41,232 nt of DNA from Opitutaceae bacterium (GCA_016794625.1 JAEUGY010000063.1:1-41232), one strand, 5' to 3'; shown: positions 24,707 through 34,000, numbered from the stretch's first letter. The notes: generated from the sequence alone by a model not told the origin. Program-made: numbers and translations.

Positions 24707-26462
24707 CCCGCGCCCGATAGAACGATTCGCAGAGCGCCAGGATCTCCTTCGCCCCTTTCAGCGTCAGGGCCTGCGAAGCCAAAGCGCGGGCATCTGACAT
24801 GGTCATGGCCCGGACCGCGAACTTCACCGCGGGAAGAAGCGGAGGCGTCATGCTCAGTTCGTCCACACCCAGTCCGATCAGCAAGGGAGCGAGCACCGGA
24901 TCACCCGCCATCTCGCCGCAGACACTGACCCGGATCTTCGCCCGGTGGGCTTCGTGGACAATCTGACTGAGGGTGCGCACCACGGCCGGATGGGTGGGCT
25001 CGTACAGGTGCGCGATGCGATCGTTCACCCGGTCGATCGCGAGCAGGTACTGGATCAAATCGTTGGTGCCGATGCTGAAAAAGTCATTCTTCGCGGCCAG
25101 CAGATCCGCCGTGCAGGCGGCACTCGGGATCTCGATCATGCACCCCACCGGCAGCTTCTCGTCGAAAGGAACGCCTTTGGTCCGCAGCTCGTTTCGGCAC
25201 TCGTCCAGCACCGCGTTCGCTCGATCCAGCTCCTCGCAACCACTGATCATTGGATACATCAGGCGCACGTGTCCGTGCGCGCTGGCCCGAAGAATCGCCC
25301 GCAGCTGATCCTTGAACAGTTCGAGATTCTCCAGGCAAAAGCGGATCGCACGGAATCCAAGAAAGGGGTTGTCCTCGTGGGGAAAGAGCTCGGGATTTCC
25401 CGTGATCGGCTTGTCACCACCCAGGTCGAGCGTCCGGATCACCACCGGGGCGGGAGCGAGCTGCTCCGCCACCGTGCGATAGGCCGCGTACTGTTCGTCC
25501 TCCGTGGGAATGCGGGTCGCATTGAGGTAGAGAAACTCCGTGCGGAAAAGTCCGACGCCCGAGGCGAGATACTCTTTGACCAGCGAGACTTCGTCTTCCT
25601 TTTCAATATTGGCCCGCAAGGTCACCGCAACTCCATCAAGGGTGACGCAGGGTTGCCGGTTGGCGGCAAACAGGCGCTGCTCAAAGGACTTTTTCTGGAG
25701 CTGGATCTTCCCATAACGGAAGAGCGTTTGCTCGGTGGGATTGATGACGATCACGCCATCGTAGCCATCCACGAGGATCCAGTCACCGTTGCGAACCTGC
25801 GACGTCAGATTGCGCGAGCCCACCACGGCCGGCACCTTCATCGAACGGGCCACAATGACGGCGTGACTTGTCTTGCTGCCCGTGTCGGTCACAATCGCCA
25901 GTGCGTGACTGCGGTCGATTGATGCGGCGTCGGACGGCGAGATGTCGTTTGCGACGACGATTCGCTTCTCCACCAGGCGAGACAGATTGCCCGCCGCCTG
26001 GCCCATCAGATTGGCGAGCACACGCTGGGCCACATCGCGGATGTCACCGGCGCGTTCCCGCAGATACTCGTCGTCGATTTCGGAGAAAGCCTGCACGTAC
26101 CGCTGCGAAACCGCATTGAAACACGTCTCGATGTTGCGGCCGGTGGATTCAAAGTCCCGGATTGTCTCTGAAATCAGCGCCTGGTCCTCCAGGACCAGCA
26201 TATGGGCATCGAATATCCGGGCTTCATCCGCCCCAAGGTTCTTCTCCACCTCGTCCCGAATCTTCTGAATCTGCCCCCGGGTGATCAGCAGGGCGTGCTC
26301 AAATCGCGCCACCTCCTCGATGCGCTTGTCCGGATCTACCTGGTAGGAGGGAACCTCCAGATCCGACTGCAGATAAAGAAACACCTGCCCGTATGCGATC
26401 CCATGCGAGGCGGAGATGCCTTGCACAGTGACTTCAGATTTCGCACGAGCGTTGGCGGGCAT
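24693..26462 (-). CDS. ptsI: Phosphoenolpyruvate-protein phosphotransferase (PTS Enzyme I)
   Basis: Enzyme I takes phosphate from PEP and passes it to HPr at the head of the sugar PTS. The 589-residue length is normal. The N-terminal part opens VQGISASHGIAYGQVFLY; the phospho-accepting His200 lies in GSKTSHAVIVARSMKVPAVV. The PEP-binding C-terminal barrel shows GVGLFRTEFLYLN, RTLDLGGDKP, GFRAIRF, MIEIPSAA, FFSIGTNDLIQYLLAIDR and the catalytic Cys515 in VCGEMAGDP. No GAF domain precedes it, so this is the plain carbohydrate form rather than PtsP. No HPr or EII genes are adjacent. It lies downstream of ispE on the same strand with a 121-base gap containing two hairpins. Confidence 0.95.
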   Translation of the reverse strand: MPANARAKSEVTVQGISASHGIAYGQVFLYLQSDLEVPSYQVDPDKRIEEVARFEHALLITRGQIQKIRDEVEKNLGADEARIFDAHMLVLEDQALISETIRDFESTGRNIETCFNAVSQRYVQAFSEIDDEYLRERAGDIRDVAQRVLANLMGQAAGNLSRLVEKRIVVANDISPSDAASIDRSHALAIVTDTGSKTSHAVIVARSMKVPAVVGSRNLTSQVRNGDWILVDGYDGVIVINPTEQTLFRYGKIQLQKKSFEQRLFAANRQPCVTLDGVAVTLRANIEKEDEVSLVKEYLASGVGLFRTEFLYLNATRIPTEDEQYAAYRTVAEQLAPAPVVIRTLDLGGDKPITGNPELFPHEDNPFLGFRAIRFCLENLELFKDQLRAILRASAHGHVRLMYPMISGCEELDRANAVLDECRNELRTKGVPFDEKLPVGCMIEIPSAACTADLLAAKNDFFSIGTNDLIQYLLAIDRVNDRIAHLYEPTHPAVVRTLSQIVHEAHRAKIRVSVCGEMAGDPVLAPLLIGLGVDELSMTPPLLPAVKFAVRAMTMSDARALASQALTLKGAKEILALCESFYRARVKVD

Positions 26463-26522
26463 GAAAAAAAGTACGTCCGTTCGATGGGGGTGGTTCGACG
26501 GCTTGCGAGGTTAAGCGGTGGC

Positions 26523-26559
26523 GACCGCAGGCGGTCAACGCGGATTTCTTCAAAATCCG
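26523..26559 (-). other. Two back-to-back hairpins between ispE and ptsI
   Basis: Read on the plus strand, GACCGC/GCGGTC (26523-26536) and CGGATTT/AAATCCG (26541-26559, loop CTTCA) are perfect inverted repeats four bases apart. In minus-strand order they follow the ispE stop and precede the ptsI start. No T-tract follows either. They could mark the end of the ispE transcript or form a structured ptsI leader. Confidence 0.4.
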
Positions 26560-26583
26560 TTTCCAACCCCAAATCGGCTGTCG

Positions 26584-27501
26584 TCAGACCATTCCTACTT
26601 CCGCGAAAAAGGCCTCCGTTCCCCAGGCTTCTCGGACCGTTGCTTCCACCGCTGCACCCAGCTCAGGGGTGGCCCCGGCCGGAATCGGGGCGAAGCAAGC
26701 GCTGCCACTGCCACTCATGCCCACCTTCAAGCCAAAGCGTTTCTCCAGATGGGCGACCAGCGTCGGCAGCGCGAGGTACTTTTCAAAACAGACCGATTCG
26801 AGGGAATTGAAGAGCAGCTCCTCCACCGGGGCCGTTGGCGATCGCAACCAACGCGACAGCCGTTCTTCCGCCGCCGACGGCGTGAGGTAGCTTTCCGGCG
26901 CTCGTGCCGCCAACTGGCGAAAGGCCCAGGGAGTCGCAATACTGATGGGGGGCTTGAACAACCAGATGCGCCGCCCCCGCAATCGCTGCACCGCTCCATC
27001 GGCCAACGCCTCGAGGTGTTCGCCCCTGCCCCGCATGACCAAGGGCCCGCCGTGGAGAAAGAGCGGGCAATCGGACCCCAGACCCGCCGCCAGCTTCGCC
27101 AACGCATCCGGGGTAAACGGTTCACCGGCCAGATGATTGAGGGCAAGCAGCGTGCTCGTGGCATTGCTGCTCCCTCCACCCAGTCCAGCCCCTTGCGGCG
27201 TGCGTTTGAGTAGCCGAAAACGCACGCCTTCGCTCCAGCCGGACGATTCCTGAAAGGCGCGCGCGGCCCGGATCACCAGATTGCTTTCATCAACGGGCAG
27301 GCCCGGGTCGTCGCAACTCAGCTCAATTTCCCCTGTCCGGGTGACCTCGGCCGAAAGGCTGTCCCCCCACGTCACCGGCGCCACCAACGAAACCAAGTCA
27401 TGAAACCCATCGGGACGACGGCCAATCACCGCCAGAAACAGGTTGATCTTGGCTGGAGAGTGGAGAGTGACGGAGGACACGGCAACGGAATGGGCCTTCA
27501 T
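26584..27501 (-). CDS. ispE: 4-diphosphocytidyl-2-C-methyl-D-erythritol kinase
   Basis: IspE phosphorylates CDP-ME in the MEP route to isoprenoid precursors. The 305-residue GHMP kinase shows SPAKINLFLAVIGRRPDGFH at the N-terminus, which is diagnostic of IspE, then the ATP loop PQGAGLGGGSSNATSTLL, LGSDCPLFLHGGPLVMRGRG, and the C-terminal GMSGSGSACF motif. The ATG at 27499-27501 sits about a dozen residues before the conserved start, the normal position. It diverges from pyrF across 95 bases, while ispD and ispF lie just beyond pyrF on the other strand, so three MEP enzymes are encoded within 3 kb. Confidence 0.95.
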   Translation of the reverse strand: MKAHSVAVSSVTLHSPAKINLFLAVIGRRPDGFHDLVSLVAPVTWGDSLSAEVTRTGEIELSCDDPGLPVDESNLVIRAARAFQESSGWSEGVRFRLLKRTPQGAGLGGGSSNATSTLLALNHLAGEPFTPDALAKLAAGLGSDCPLFLHGGPLVMRGRGEHLEALADGAVQRLRGRRIWLFKPPISIATPWAFRQLAARAPESYLTPSAAEERLSRWLRSPTAPVEELLFNSLESVCFEKYLALPTLVAHLEKRFGLKVGMSGSGSACFAPIPAGATPELGAAVEATVREAWGTEAFFAEVGMV

Positions 27502-27596
27502 TGAATCGACTTGGCCGGCTGGTGGAAGCCGAAACACCCCCGTTTCCCGGTTTGATAATCGTCGCAGACGGCCCTTACTCAGTCTTCACCTTCACG

Positions 27597-28304
27597 ATGG
27601 CCTGCGAACTCATCCTCGTCCTGGACGAACCGTCACCCCGCACCGTTGCGCCTCTCCTCCGGTCTCTCTCCGGCGAGATCACGTGGGTCAAAATTGGCCT
27701 GCAAATGTACACCGCCTGCGGTCCCGACTGCGTCCGGGAGATTTCCGAGCTGGGGTTCAAGGTGTTCCTTGATCTCAAGCTGCACGACATCCCGAACACG
27801 GTGGCTCATGCCGTGGAGTCAGCAGCACGCCTGCCAATTCACATGCTGACCCTGCACACCAGCGGTGGCGAAGAGATGATGCGCTGGGCGGTCAAGGCGC
27901 AGCAAGCGGCCAAGCCGGATCTGCTCTTGCTGGGGGTCACGGTCCTCACCTCCATGAGCGCGGCCGCGCTGCAGCAAGTGGGCGTCGCCGCGACCCCAGA
28001 GGCCCAGGTTTCGCACCTCGCTCGACTGGCCGTCACCTCCGGCTTGACTGGTTTGGTGTGTTCCCCGTTGGAACTGGCTCCGTTGCGACAACAGCTGCCA
28101 GTGGGTATCCAGCTGATCACCCCGGGAATCCGACCGTCGGGAGCCAAGGCCGACGACCAAACCCGAGTCCTCACTCCGGCCGAGGCCGTGGTCGCAGGCG
28201 CCAATTATCTCGTGGTCGGACGTCCCATTCTTCGCGCACCAGACCCCGTGGCCGCTACTCGTGCGATCCTCGCTGAGGTCCGGGGCGCCGAAGCACGCGC
28301 ATGA
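27597..28304 (+). CDS. pyrF: Orotidine 5'-phosphate decarboxylase
   Basis: PyrF decarboxylates OMP to UMP, the last step of UMP synthesis. The 235-residue protein opens CELILVLDEPSPRTVAPLL and carries the catalytic cluster in FLDLKLHDIPNTVAHAV, with Asp59, Lys61 and Asp64 and a second Asp supplied by the dimer partner. Phosphate-binding elements are in LITPGIRPSGAKADDQTRV and YLVVGRPILRAPDP. This is the bacterial group I form. The ATG at 27597 gives the standard length; an upstream ATG at 27501 would add a 32-residue leader. It is followed by ispD with 88 bases between, probably in one operon. Confidence 0.95.
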   Translation: MACELILVLDEPSPRTVAPLLRSLSGEITWVKIGLQMYTACGPDCVREISELGFKVFLDLKLHDIPNTVAHAVESAARLPIHMLTLHTSGGEEMMRWAVKAQQAAKPDLLLLGVTVLTSMSAAALQQVGVAATPEAQVSHLARLAVTSGLTGLVCSPLELAPLRQQLPVGIQLITPGIRPSGAKADDQTRVLTPAEAVVAGANYLVVGRPILRAPDPVAATRAILAEVRGAEARA

Positions 28305-28392
28305 GTTCTCTTTCCTCCGAGGCCTCCGCGCCTCTCCTCGCCGCGTCCGTTGTCCGCTCCGCCTCCATCCGCACCCGTCATCCGTCTCCGTC

Positions 28393-29076
28393 ATGAGCCG
28401 TAACGCCGCCATTCTCCTCGCCGCGGGCAGCGGCAAACGCATGCAAGGCGCAGTCGACGATAAAATCCTCGCCCCGATCGGCGGCAAACCCGCGTTTGCC
28501 CACTGCGCGGGCGCTTTCCTCGAAAGCGGCGTCGTCGATTTCTACATCATCGTTTATCGTGACGGACCGCAGTCGGTCCAGCTATCCGCCTATGCACCCA
28601 CGCCCGCACTTTTTGTGCGCGGCGGGCATGAGCGCCAGGACTCGGTCGCACGCGCCCTGGAAGCGCTGCCTGATGACATCGATTACGTCTTTATCCACGA
28701 CTGCGCACGACCGCTGGTGCGCGCGGAGCAACTGGTGGCCCTGCACAAGATCGTGCGGCGGGAGCATGCCGTGGTTCTCGCCCATACCGTCACGGATACG
28801 ATCAAGAAGCATCACGAGTCAGGTCACCTGAAGACACTCGATCGTTCCCGGCTTTGGGCCATGGAGACGCCACAGGTTTTCACCCGCGAACTGATCGTCA
28901 AGGCCTACCGCCGCGTGGCCAAGAAGGGATTCCGCATCACCGACGACGCACAAGCCGTGGAAAAGCTGCGCCACCCCGTGGCCCTGCTGGAGAACACTCA
29001 CGCGAACCCCAAACTGACGAGGCCCTCCGATCTTGCGTGGTGCGAACACCTGCTCGCGCTCCGGTCCTCCGAATGA
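28393..29076 (+). CDS. ispD: 2-C-methyl-D-erythritol 4-phosphate cytidylyltransferase
   Basis: IspD forms CDP-ME from MEP and CTP. The 227-residue protein has the cytidylyltransferase opening AAILLAAGSGKRMQGAVDDK, where the loop Arg and the Lys of DDK would hold CTP; the usual Pro before this Lys is replaced. Further motifs are GGHERQDSVARALEALP, FIHDCARPLV, AHTVTDTIKK, AMETPQVFTRELI and TDDAQAVEK. The ATG at 28393 fits the family N-terminus; the frame stays open upstream to 28261 within pyrF. It lies between pyrF and ispF, and with ispE on the opposite strand completes three consecutive MEP steps. Confidence 0.93.
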   Translation: MSRNAAILLAAGSGKRMQGAVDDKILAPIGGKPAFAHCAGAFLESGVVDFYIIVYRDGPQSVQLSAYAPTPALFVRGGHERQDSVARALEALPDDIDYVFIHDCARPLVRAEQLVALHKIVRREHAVVLAHTVTDTIKKHHESGHLKTLDRSRLWAMETPQVFTRELIVKAYRRVAKKGFRITDDAQAVEKLRHPVALLENTHANPKLTRPSDLAWCEHLLALRSSE

Positions 29077-29181
29077 GGTGGCCGCAACCTCCCCAGCCCG
29101 CCTGTCTCTTTTTCGTCCTCACCGCTTGCCCTCCCCCTGTCCCGTCCCCGCAGCGACCTCCCGACAGCATACTCCGGCGTC

Positions 29182-29655
29182 ATGAGAATCGGCCACGGCT
29201 ACGACATACACCGCCTCGTTCCCGGGCGCCCGCTCGTCCTGGGCGGCGTTCGCTTCGAGACAGACTACGGCCTTGAAGGCCACAGCGATGCCGACTGTCT
29301 GACCCACGCGATCTGCGACGCTCTGCTGGGCGCGGCCGGCCTGCCGGACATCGGTCATTTCTTTCCCAATACCGACCCGGCCTATCGCTCGATCGACTCC
29401 CAAATCCTGCTTGCCCGGGTGGTGTCGGAGCTGCGCACTCGCGGCTGGGCGCCGGTCAATATCGACTCCACGCTGATTGCCGAAAAACCGCGGATTCTGC
29501 CGCGGCTGGCAGAGATGAAGCTGGCGCTTTCGCGGTCGACGGGACTTCCGGTCGAGGACATCGGGGTCAAGGCCACCACCAACGAAGGCGTGGACGAAAT
29601 CGGCCGGGGTCTCGCCATCGCCGCCCATGCCGTCGCCCTGCTGAAGCGACTCTGA
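29182..29655 (+). CDS. ispF: 2-C-methyl-D-erythritol 2,4-cyclodiphosphate synthase
   Basis: IspF cyclises CDP-ME 2-phosphate, releasing CMP. The 157-residue length is standard for the trimeric enzyme. The metal ligands are Asp8, His10 and His42 (GHGYDIH and LTHAICDALLGAA). Further conserved blocks are EGHSDADC, DIGHFFPNTDPAYRSIDS, NIDSTLIAEKPRI and VKATTNEGVDEIGRGLAIA. It follows ispD by 105 bases. The first oligopeptide-binding lipoprotein gene starts six bases after its stop, so read-through from isp into the transporter genes is possible. Confidence 0.96.
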   Translation: MRIGHGYDIHRLVPGRPLVLGGVRFETDYGLEGHSDADCLTHAICDALLGAAGLPDIGHFFPNTDPAYRSIDSQILLARVVSELRTRGWAPVNIDSTLIAEKPRILPRLAEMKLALSRSTGLPVEDIGVKATTNEGVDEIGRGLAIAAHAVALLKRL

Positions 29656-29661
29656 CGCTCC

Positions 29662-31299
29662 ATGCCCGCCGCTCCTTCCGTCCCACGCGTTGTCGCCGTA
29701 CTGTGCCTCTTTGCCCTCCTGGCCGGTTGCGGCGTCCGTGAGACCCAGGTCGAGCGCGGGATCCGCGACCAGGTCTTGCATCGTGGCATGGGGCCGGAAG
29801 TGGCGGACCTGGATCCGCACCTCGCCACCGCCGCCAGTGATCACACGGTGTTGTCTGCGCTGTTCGAAGGGCTGGTGGCGGAGGATCCCAAGACGCTCGC
29901 GCCCGCACCCGGAGTCGCCGAACGCTGGACCGTCTCGGCCGACCACTTGATCTACACGTTTCATCTCCGGGACAATGCCCGCTGGTCAAACGGTGACCTC
30001 GTATCCGCCCGGGATTTCATCGAATCGTGGAAACGGGTCCTGACGCCCACGCTCGCCGCCGACAACGCGAATCTCCTCTATGTCGTACGCGGAGCGGAGG
30101 CCTATCACAAAGGGCACACGCCGTCGTTTCTCGAGGTTGGATTCAACGCACTGGATGACCGGACGCTGCAGATCACGCTTGAGCGGCCGACGCCTTACTT
30201 CCTCTCCCTCCTGCAGCACTGGGTCTGGTGGCCGGTCCATCTGCCCACGCTCCGTCAGCACGGATCCATCGAGGTCCGGGGAAACCCGTGGGCTCGGCCC
30301 GGCACGTTGGTGGGCAATGGTCCGTTCGTCCTCGCCGAGTGGCGGGTCGGACAACGCATGATCGTGAAAAAATCGCCCACCTACTGGGACGCAGCCACGG
30401 TTCGTCTGAACGCCATTCACTTCTATCCCATGGAGGACATCAACGCCGAGGAGCGCGCGTTCCGGTCGGGCCAGCTGCACCTCACGGAATCGCTGCCCGT
30501 CTCCAAAATTGACGCGTATCGCACGGCCTCGCCCGAAATGCTCCGCATCGACCCCTACCTCGCGACCTACTTCTACCGGATCAATGTCACGCGTCCCTTT
30601 CTCAATCTAACCAAAGTCCGCCAGGCACTCTCGCTGGCAATCGACCGGAGGGCAATTGTCGACCGAATCCTGCGGGCGGGCCAGCGGGTCGCCACGGCCT
30701 TCACCCCGCCCGACACCGGTGGATACATGCCCCCGGAAGGGATTGTCTACGATCCGGCCGCAGCGCGCGCACTGCTGGCCGAAGCGGGTTATCCGGGCGG
30801 TCAGGGCGCGCCCAGCCTCGATCTGTTGTTCAACACCTCGGAAAATCACCGCGCGATCGCGGAAGCGATCCAGGAAATGTGGCGCCGGGAACTCGGGCTG
30901 GAAGTCCGGCTGTCCAACATGGAAGGCAAGAGCGTGCTCGATGCGCGACGCACCGGATCCTATGAAATCCTCCGGTCGGCCTGGATCGGGGACTATGCCG
31001 ACCCCATGTCCTTTCTTGGCATCTGGCGGAGCGACAGCGGAAACAACTACACCGGCTGGTCCAACGCGACCTACGACCAGCTGCTCCACCAGGCGGCCCG
31101 GACGGCGCAGTCGAAGGAACGGCATGCGCTCCTGCAAAAGGCGGAGTCCCTTCTGCTGGCCGAGGCTCCGTTGATCCCCATTTACACGTACACCCACGTA
31201 TTTGTGCTCCATCCTTCGGTCCGCGGCTGGTACCCGACCCTGCTCGACCACCACCCCTACAAGCACGTCTGGCTGGAAGCCCCTGGCCCCGCACGTTAG
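29662..31299 (+). CDS. Oligopeptide ABC transporter substrate-binding lipoprotein, copy 1
   Basis: The 545-residue protein is an SBP family 5 (OppA-like) binding protein. It starts with a signal peptide and lipobox LLAGC, so it should be lipid-anchored in the envelope. Family motifs are PEVADLDPHLATA, LFEGLVAEDPKTLAPAPGVA, YTFHLRDNARWSNGD, SPTYWDAATV, RQALSLAIDRRAIV and LLAEAGYPGG. It should capture short peptides for the permeases encoded downstream. It begins six bases after ispF. A close relative follows 79 bases after its stop, so this is a tandem duplication that has diverged substantially. The ligand specificity cannot be predicted. Confidence 0.92.
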   Translation: MPAAPSVPRVVAVLCLFALLAGCGVRETQVERGIRDQVLHRGMGPEVADLDPHLATAASDHTVLSALFEGLVAEDPKTLAPAPGVAERWTVSADHLIYTFHLRDNARWSNGDLVSARDFIESWKRVLTPTLAADNANLLYVVRGAEAYHKGHTPSFLEVGFNALDDRTLQITLERPTPYFLSLLQHWVWWPVHLPTLRQHGSIEVRGNPWARPGTLVGNGPFVLAEWRVGQRMIVKKSPTYWDAATVRLNAIHFYPMEDINAEERAFRSGQLHLTESLPVSKIDAYRTASPEMLRIDPYLATYFYRINVTRPFLNLTKVRQALSLAIDRRAIVDRILRAGQRVATAFTPPDTGGYMPPEGIVYDPAAARALLAEAGYPGGQGAPSLDLLFNTSENHRAIAEAIQEMWRRELGLEVRLSNMEGKSVLDARRTGSYEILRSAWIGDYADPMSFLGIWRSDSGNNYTGWSNATYDQLLHQAARTAQSKERHALLQKAESLLLAEAPLIPIYTYTHVFVLHPSVRGWYPTLLDHHPYKHVWLEAPGPAR

Positions 31300-31378
31300 C
31301 CCCCCATCCGAGGTGGCCCTCTGCACAAGAAGCGCAGCGTGACCTTGCCGTCGGCGTACTCCTGGTTCTCATGCCCTG

Positions 31379-33001
31379 ATGCTGAACCGACCCCCCTTCC
31401 TCGTGCTCGCCGCCCTCGCGGTGTTGGCTGGTTGCAAGAAATCTGAAAACACGGGCTCGCCCGCCGCAGGACAGACTCCGGGTGCCCAGGCGCAGGTCCT
31501 CCACCTGGGCAACGGTACGGAACCCCAGGACCTCGATCCCCAGATCGTCACCGGCGTTCCAGAAAACAAGATCGTCAATGCTCTGTTCGAAGGCTTGGTG
31601 GCGTACGGCCCCAATGGTCAGGGCACGGTCCCCGCCGCCGCCGCGCGCTGGACGATCTCGCCGGATGGCTTGGTCTACACGTTCTACCTCCAGCCCGAGG
31701 GGCGTTGGTCAAACGGTGACCCGGTGACCGCGCAGCACTTTGTTCGTTCATACCAGCGGCTGCTCACCCCCAGCCTGGCGGCGGAGTACGCGAATAAACT
31801 GTTTCCAGTGGTGGGGGCGGAAGAGTTCTACCGCGGACAGCTTTCGGACTTCAGTCAGACGGGCTTCAAGGCCATCGATCCGTCGACGCTCCAGATCACC
31901 TTGAAGCGACGCACGTCATTCCTCCTGGAATCGATGAAGCACTACGCCTGGTTCCCGGTCCACATTCCCACCGTGGAGAAGTTTGGCGGCCTGGACCGCA
32001 AAGGCACGGCGTGGACGCGGGTGGGCAATCTGGTCGGCAACGGGCCCTTCATCCTGAAAGAATGGTCGATGCAGCAGCGCTTGGTGGCGGACAAGTCTCC
32101 CACCTACTGGGACCGTGCCGCCGTCAAGCTTAACCAGATCGTCTTCTACCCTACCGAGAACATTGAGACCGAGGAACGCATGTTCCGCACCGGGCAGCTC
32201 CATAAGACCAATGAAATGCCGCTCGACAAAACGGACGTGTACCGGCGGGAGCAGCCGGAGTCGTTGCGGATCGACCCGCTGCTTGGCATCTACTTTTACC
32301 GCATCAATACCACGCGCCCCCCGTTGAATGACAAACGGGTGCGCAAAGCTCTGGCCCTCGCGATCAACCGCGAGCAGCTGGTTGAGAAGGTCACTCGGCA
32401 GAGCCAAATCCCGGCCTACAGCGCGTGTCCTCCGATGGAGGCGTTCACCTCTCCTGCCCGCCTGTCGGGAGACCTGGACGAAGCCCGGCGCCTGCTCGCG
32501 GAGGCCGGGTATCCAGGCGGCAAGGGCCTGCGCAAGATCGACCTCCTCTACAACACGAGCCAGAACCACAAGAAGATCGCAGAAGCGATCCAGCAGATGT
32601 GGCGGGTCAATCTTGGGGTCGAAGTCGGCCTGATGAATCAGGAATGGAAAGTCTACCTCGATTCGCAAGACACCCTCAACTACGACCTCTGCCGGGCGGG
32701 CTGGATCGCGGACTACGTGGACCCCAACACCTTCTTCGATCTCTGGCGGACCGGAGATGGCAACAACGACACGGGCTTCGCCAACCCGGAATATGACCGG
32801 ATGCTGGAGCAGGCACTGAACGCACCGACACAAGCCGATCGGATGGCGATCTACGCAAAAATGGACGCCCTCTTGATGGACGAGGTCCCGATCATCCCAA
32901 TCTACTTTTACACACGCACGTATGCGATGAACCCCAAGGTCAACTATCCGGTGAACCTCGTCGAAACACCCAACTGGAAGTTCATCTATCTCAAGGAATG
33001 A
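31379..33001 (+). CDS. oppA: Oligopeptide ABC transporter substrate-binding lipoprotein, copy 2
   Basis: The 540-residue protein is a paralogue of the preceding binding protein. The lipobox is VLAGCKKS. It shares LFEGLVAYGPNGQGTVPAAA, YTFYLQPEGRWSNGDPV, SPTYWDRAAVKLNQIVFYPT, RTGQLHKTNEMP and LLAEAGYPGG with copy 1, while the ligand-facing middle and the DYVDPNTFFDLW region differ. It should deliver peptides to OppB and OppC, encoded immediately downstream. The second copy may widen the range of peptides accepted. The operon order SBP, SBP, OppB, OppC is clear, with a 56-base gap before oppB. Confidence 0.93.
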   Translation: MLNRPPFLVLAALAVLAGCKKSENTGSPAAGQTPGAQAQVLHLGNGTEPQDLDPQIVTGVPENKIVNALFEGLVAYGPNGQGTVPAAAARWTISPDGLVYTFYLQPEGRWSNGDPVTAQHFVRSYQRLLTPSLAAEYANKLFPVVGAEEFYRGQLSDFSQTGFKAIDPSTLQITLKRRTSFLLESMKHYAWFPVHIPTVEKFGGLDRKGTAWTRVGNLVGNGPFILKEWSMQQRLVADKSPTYWDRAAVKLNQIVFYPTENIETEERMFRTGQLHKTNEMPLDKTDVYRREQPESLRIDPLLGIYFYRINTTRPPLNDKRVRKALALAINREQLVEKVTRQSQIPAYSACPPMEAFTSPARLSGDLDEARRLLAEAGYPGGKGLRKIDLLYNTSQNHKKIAEAIQQMWRVNLGVEVGLMNQEWKVYLDSQDTLNYDLCRAGWIADYVDPNTFFDLWRTGDGNNDTGFANPEYDRMLEQALNAPTQADRMAIYAKMDALLMDEVPIIPIYFYTRTYAMNPKVNYPVNLVETPNWKFIYLKE

Positions 33002-33057
33002 CGAGGCGTTCGCTGCCGCCTTGCCTTCGCCACCAAAGATCGGAATTCTGAGGATGC

Positions 33058-33978
33058 ATGTTACGTTTCTTTGCTTCGCGACTGCTGCAATCCCTCCTGG
33101 CGTTGCTTGTCATCATCACGGCGACGTTTTTCATGCTCCGCTTCGTCCCCGGAGGTCCGTTTACGGCCGAAAAGGCGGTGACGCCGGAGATTCTTCGCAA
33201 TTTGGAGGCACACTACGGTCTCGATAAACCGCTCTGGCACCAGTACTTCGACTACCTCGGCAGCCTGGCAAAGGGCGATTTCGGCCCGTCCTTCAAGTAT
33301 CCGAATCGCACGGTCAACGAGATCCTGGGCGACAAACTTCCGGTTTCGATCGAGTTGGGAGCGCTTTCTCTCCTGGTCGCTTTGCTCATCGGGCTGCCGC
33401 TGGGGATCCTCGCCGCAGTTCGACGCAACACGTGGGTGGACTATTGGGGCTCCACCCTGGGCATGATGGGCATTTCGATCCCGACCTTTGTCGTGGGTCC
33501 GCTGTTGGTGCTGGCCTTTGCCATCCATGCGGGGTGGTTCAATGCCTCCGGGTGGTACACGATTTCGGATCGAGTGCTCCCTTGTCTCGTGCTGGGTATC
33601 GCCTATGCCGCCCCAATCGGGCGGCTGACCCGAGGAGGCATGCTGGAGGTCCTGAATCAGGACTTTATCCGTACCGCCCGCGCCAAAGGAGCCACCGAGT
33701 TGCGCGTCGTTTTCAAGCACAGCCTGCGCGGCGGTCTGCTGCCTGTGGTGTCCTTCCTGGGACCGGCCATCGCCGGCATTCTCACCGGCTCGTTCGTGAT
33801 TGAGACGATCTTCCAGATTCCCGGTCTGGGCCGGGAGTTCGTGAACAGCGCCTTCAATCGCGACTATACCCTCGTCCTCGGCACGGTCATCCTCTACGCG
33901 GGTCTGATCATGGCGCTCAACCTGGCCGCGGATCTCGCTCAAGCTTGGATGAACCCCAAGGTCCGACTCGAAGGCTAG
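33058..33978 (+). CDS. oppB: Oligopeptide ABC transporter permease OppB
   Basis: The 306-residue membrane protein has six predicted transmembrane segments and the N-terminal signature FFASRLLQSLLALLVIITAT followed by FFMLRFVPGGPF. The cytoplasmic coupling loop (EAA motif) is DFIRTARAKGATELRVVFKH, and FVIETIFQIPGLGREFVNSA is the usual C-terminal block of DppB/OppB permeases. It forms the membrane channel with OppC. It lies between the second binding protein gene and oppC, with 22 bases to the latter. The ATG at 33058 directly precedes the first conserved residues. Confidence 0.94.
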   Translation: MLRFFASRLLQSLLALLVIITATFFMLRFVPGGPFTAEKAVTPEILRNLEAHYGLDKPLWHQYFDYLGSLAKGDFGPSFKYPNRTVNEILGDKLPVSIELGALSLLVALLIGLPLGILAAVRRNTWVDYWGSTLGMMGISIPTFVVGPLLVLAFAIHAGWFNASGWYTISDRVLPCLVLGIAYAAPIGRLTRGGMLEVLNQDFIRTARAKGATELRVVFKHSLRGGLLPVVSFLGPAIAGILTGSFVIETIFQIPGLGREFVNSAFNRDYTLVLGTVILYAGLIMALNLAADLAQAWMNPKVRLEG

Positions 33979-34000
33979 TCCCGGATTCTTCAACGCCCGT

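Noticed and set aside
26541..26559. Possible tRNA anticodon arm, selenocysteine-like (TCA) on plus or phenylalanine-like (GAA) on minus
   Set aside because: The stem and loop do not keep U33 with the TCA anticodon, and no T arm with TTCGA is present on either strand. It is better described as a plain hairpin.
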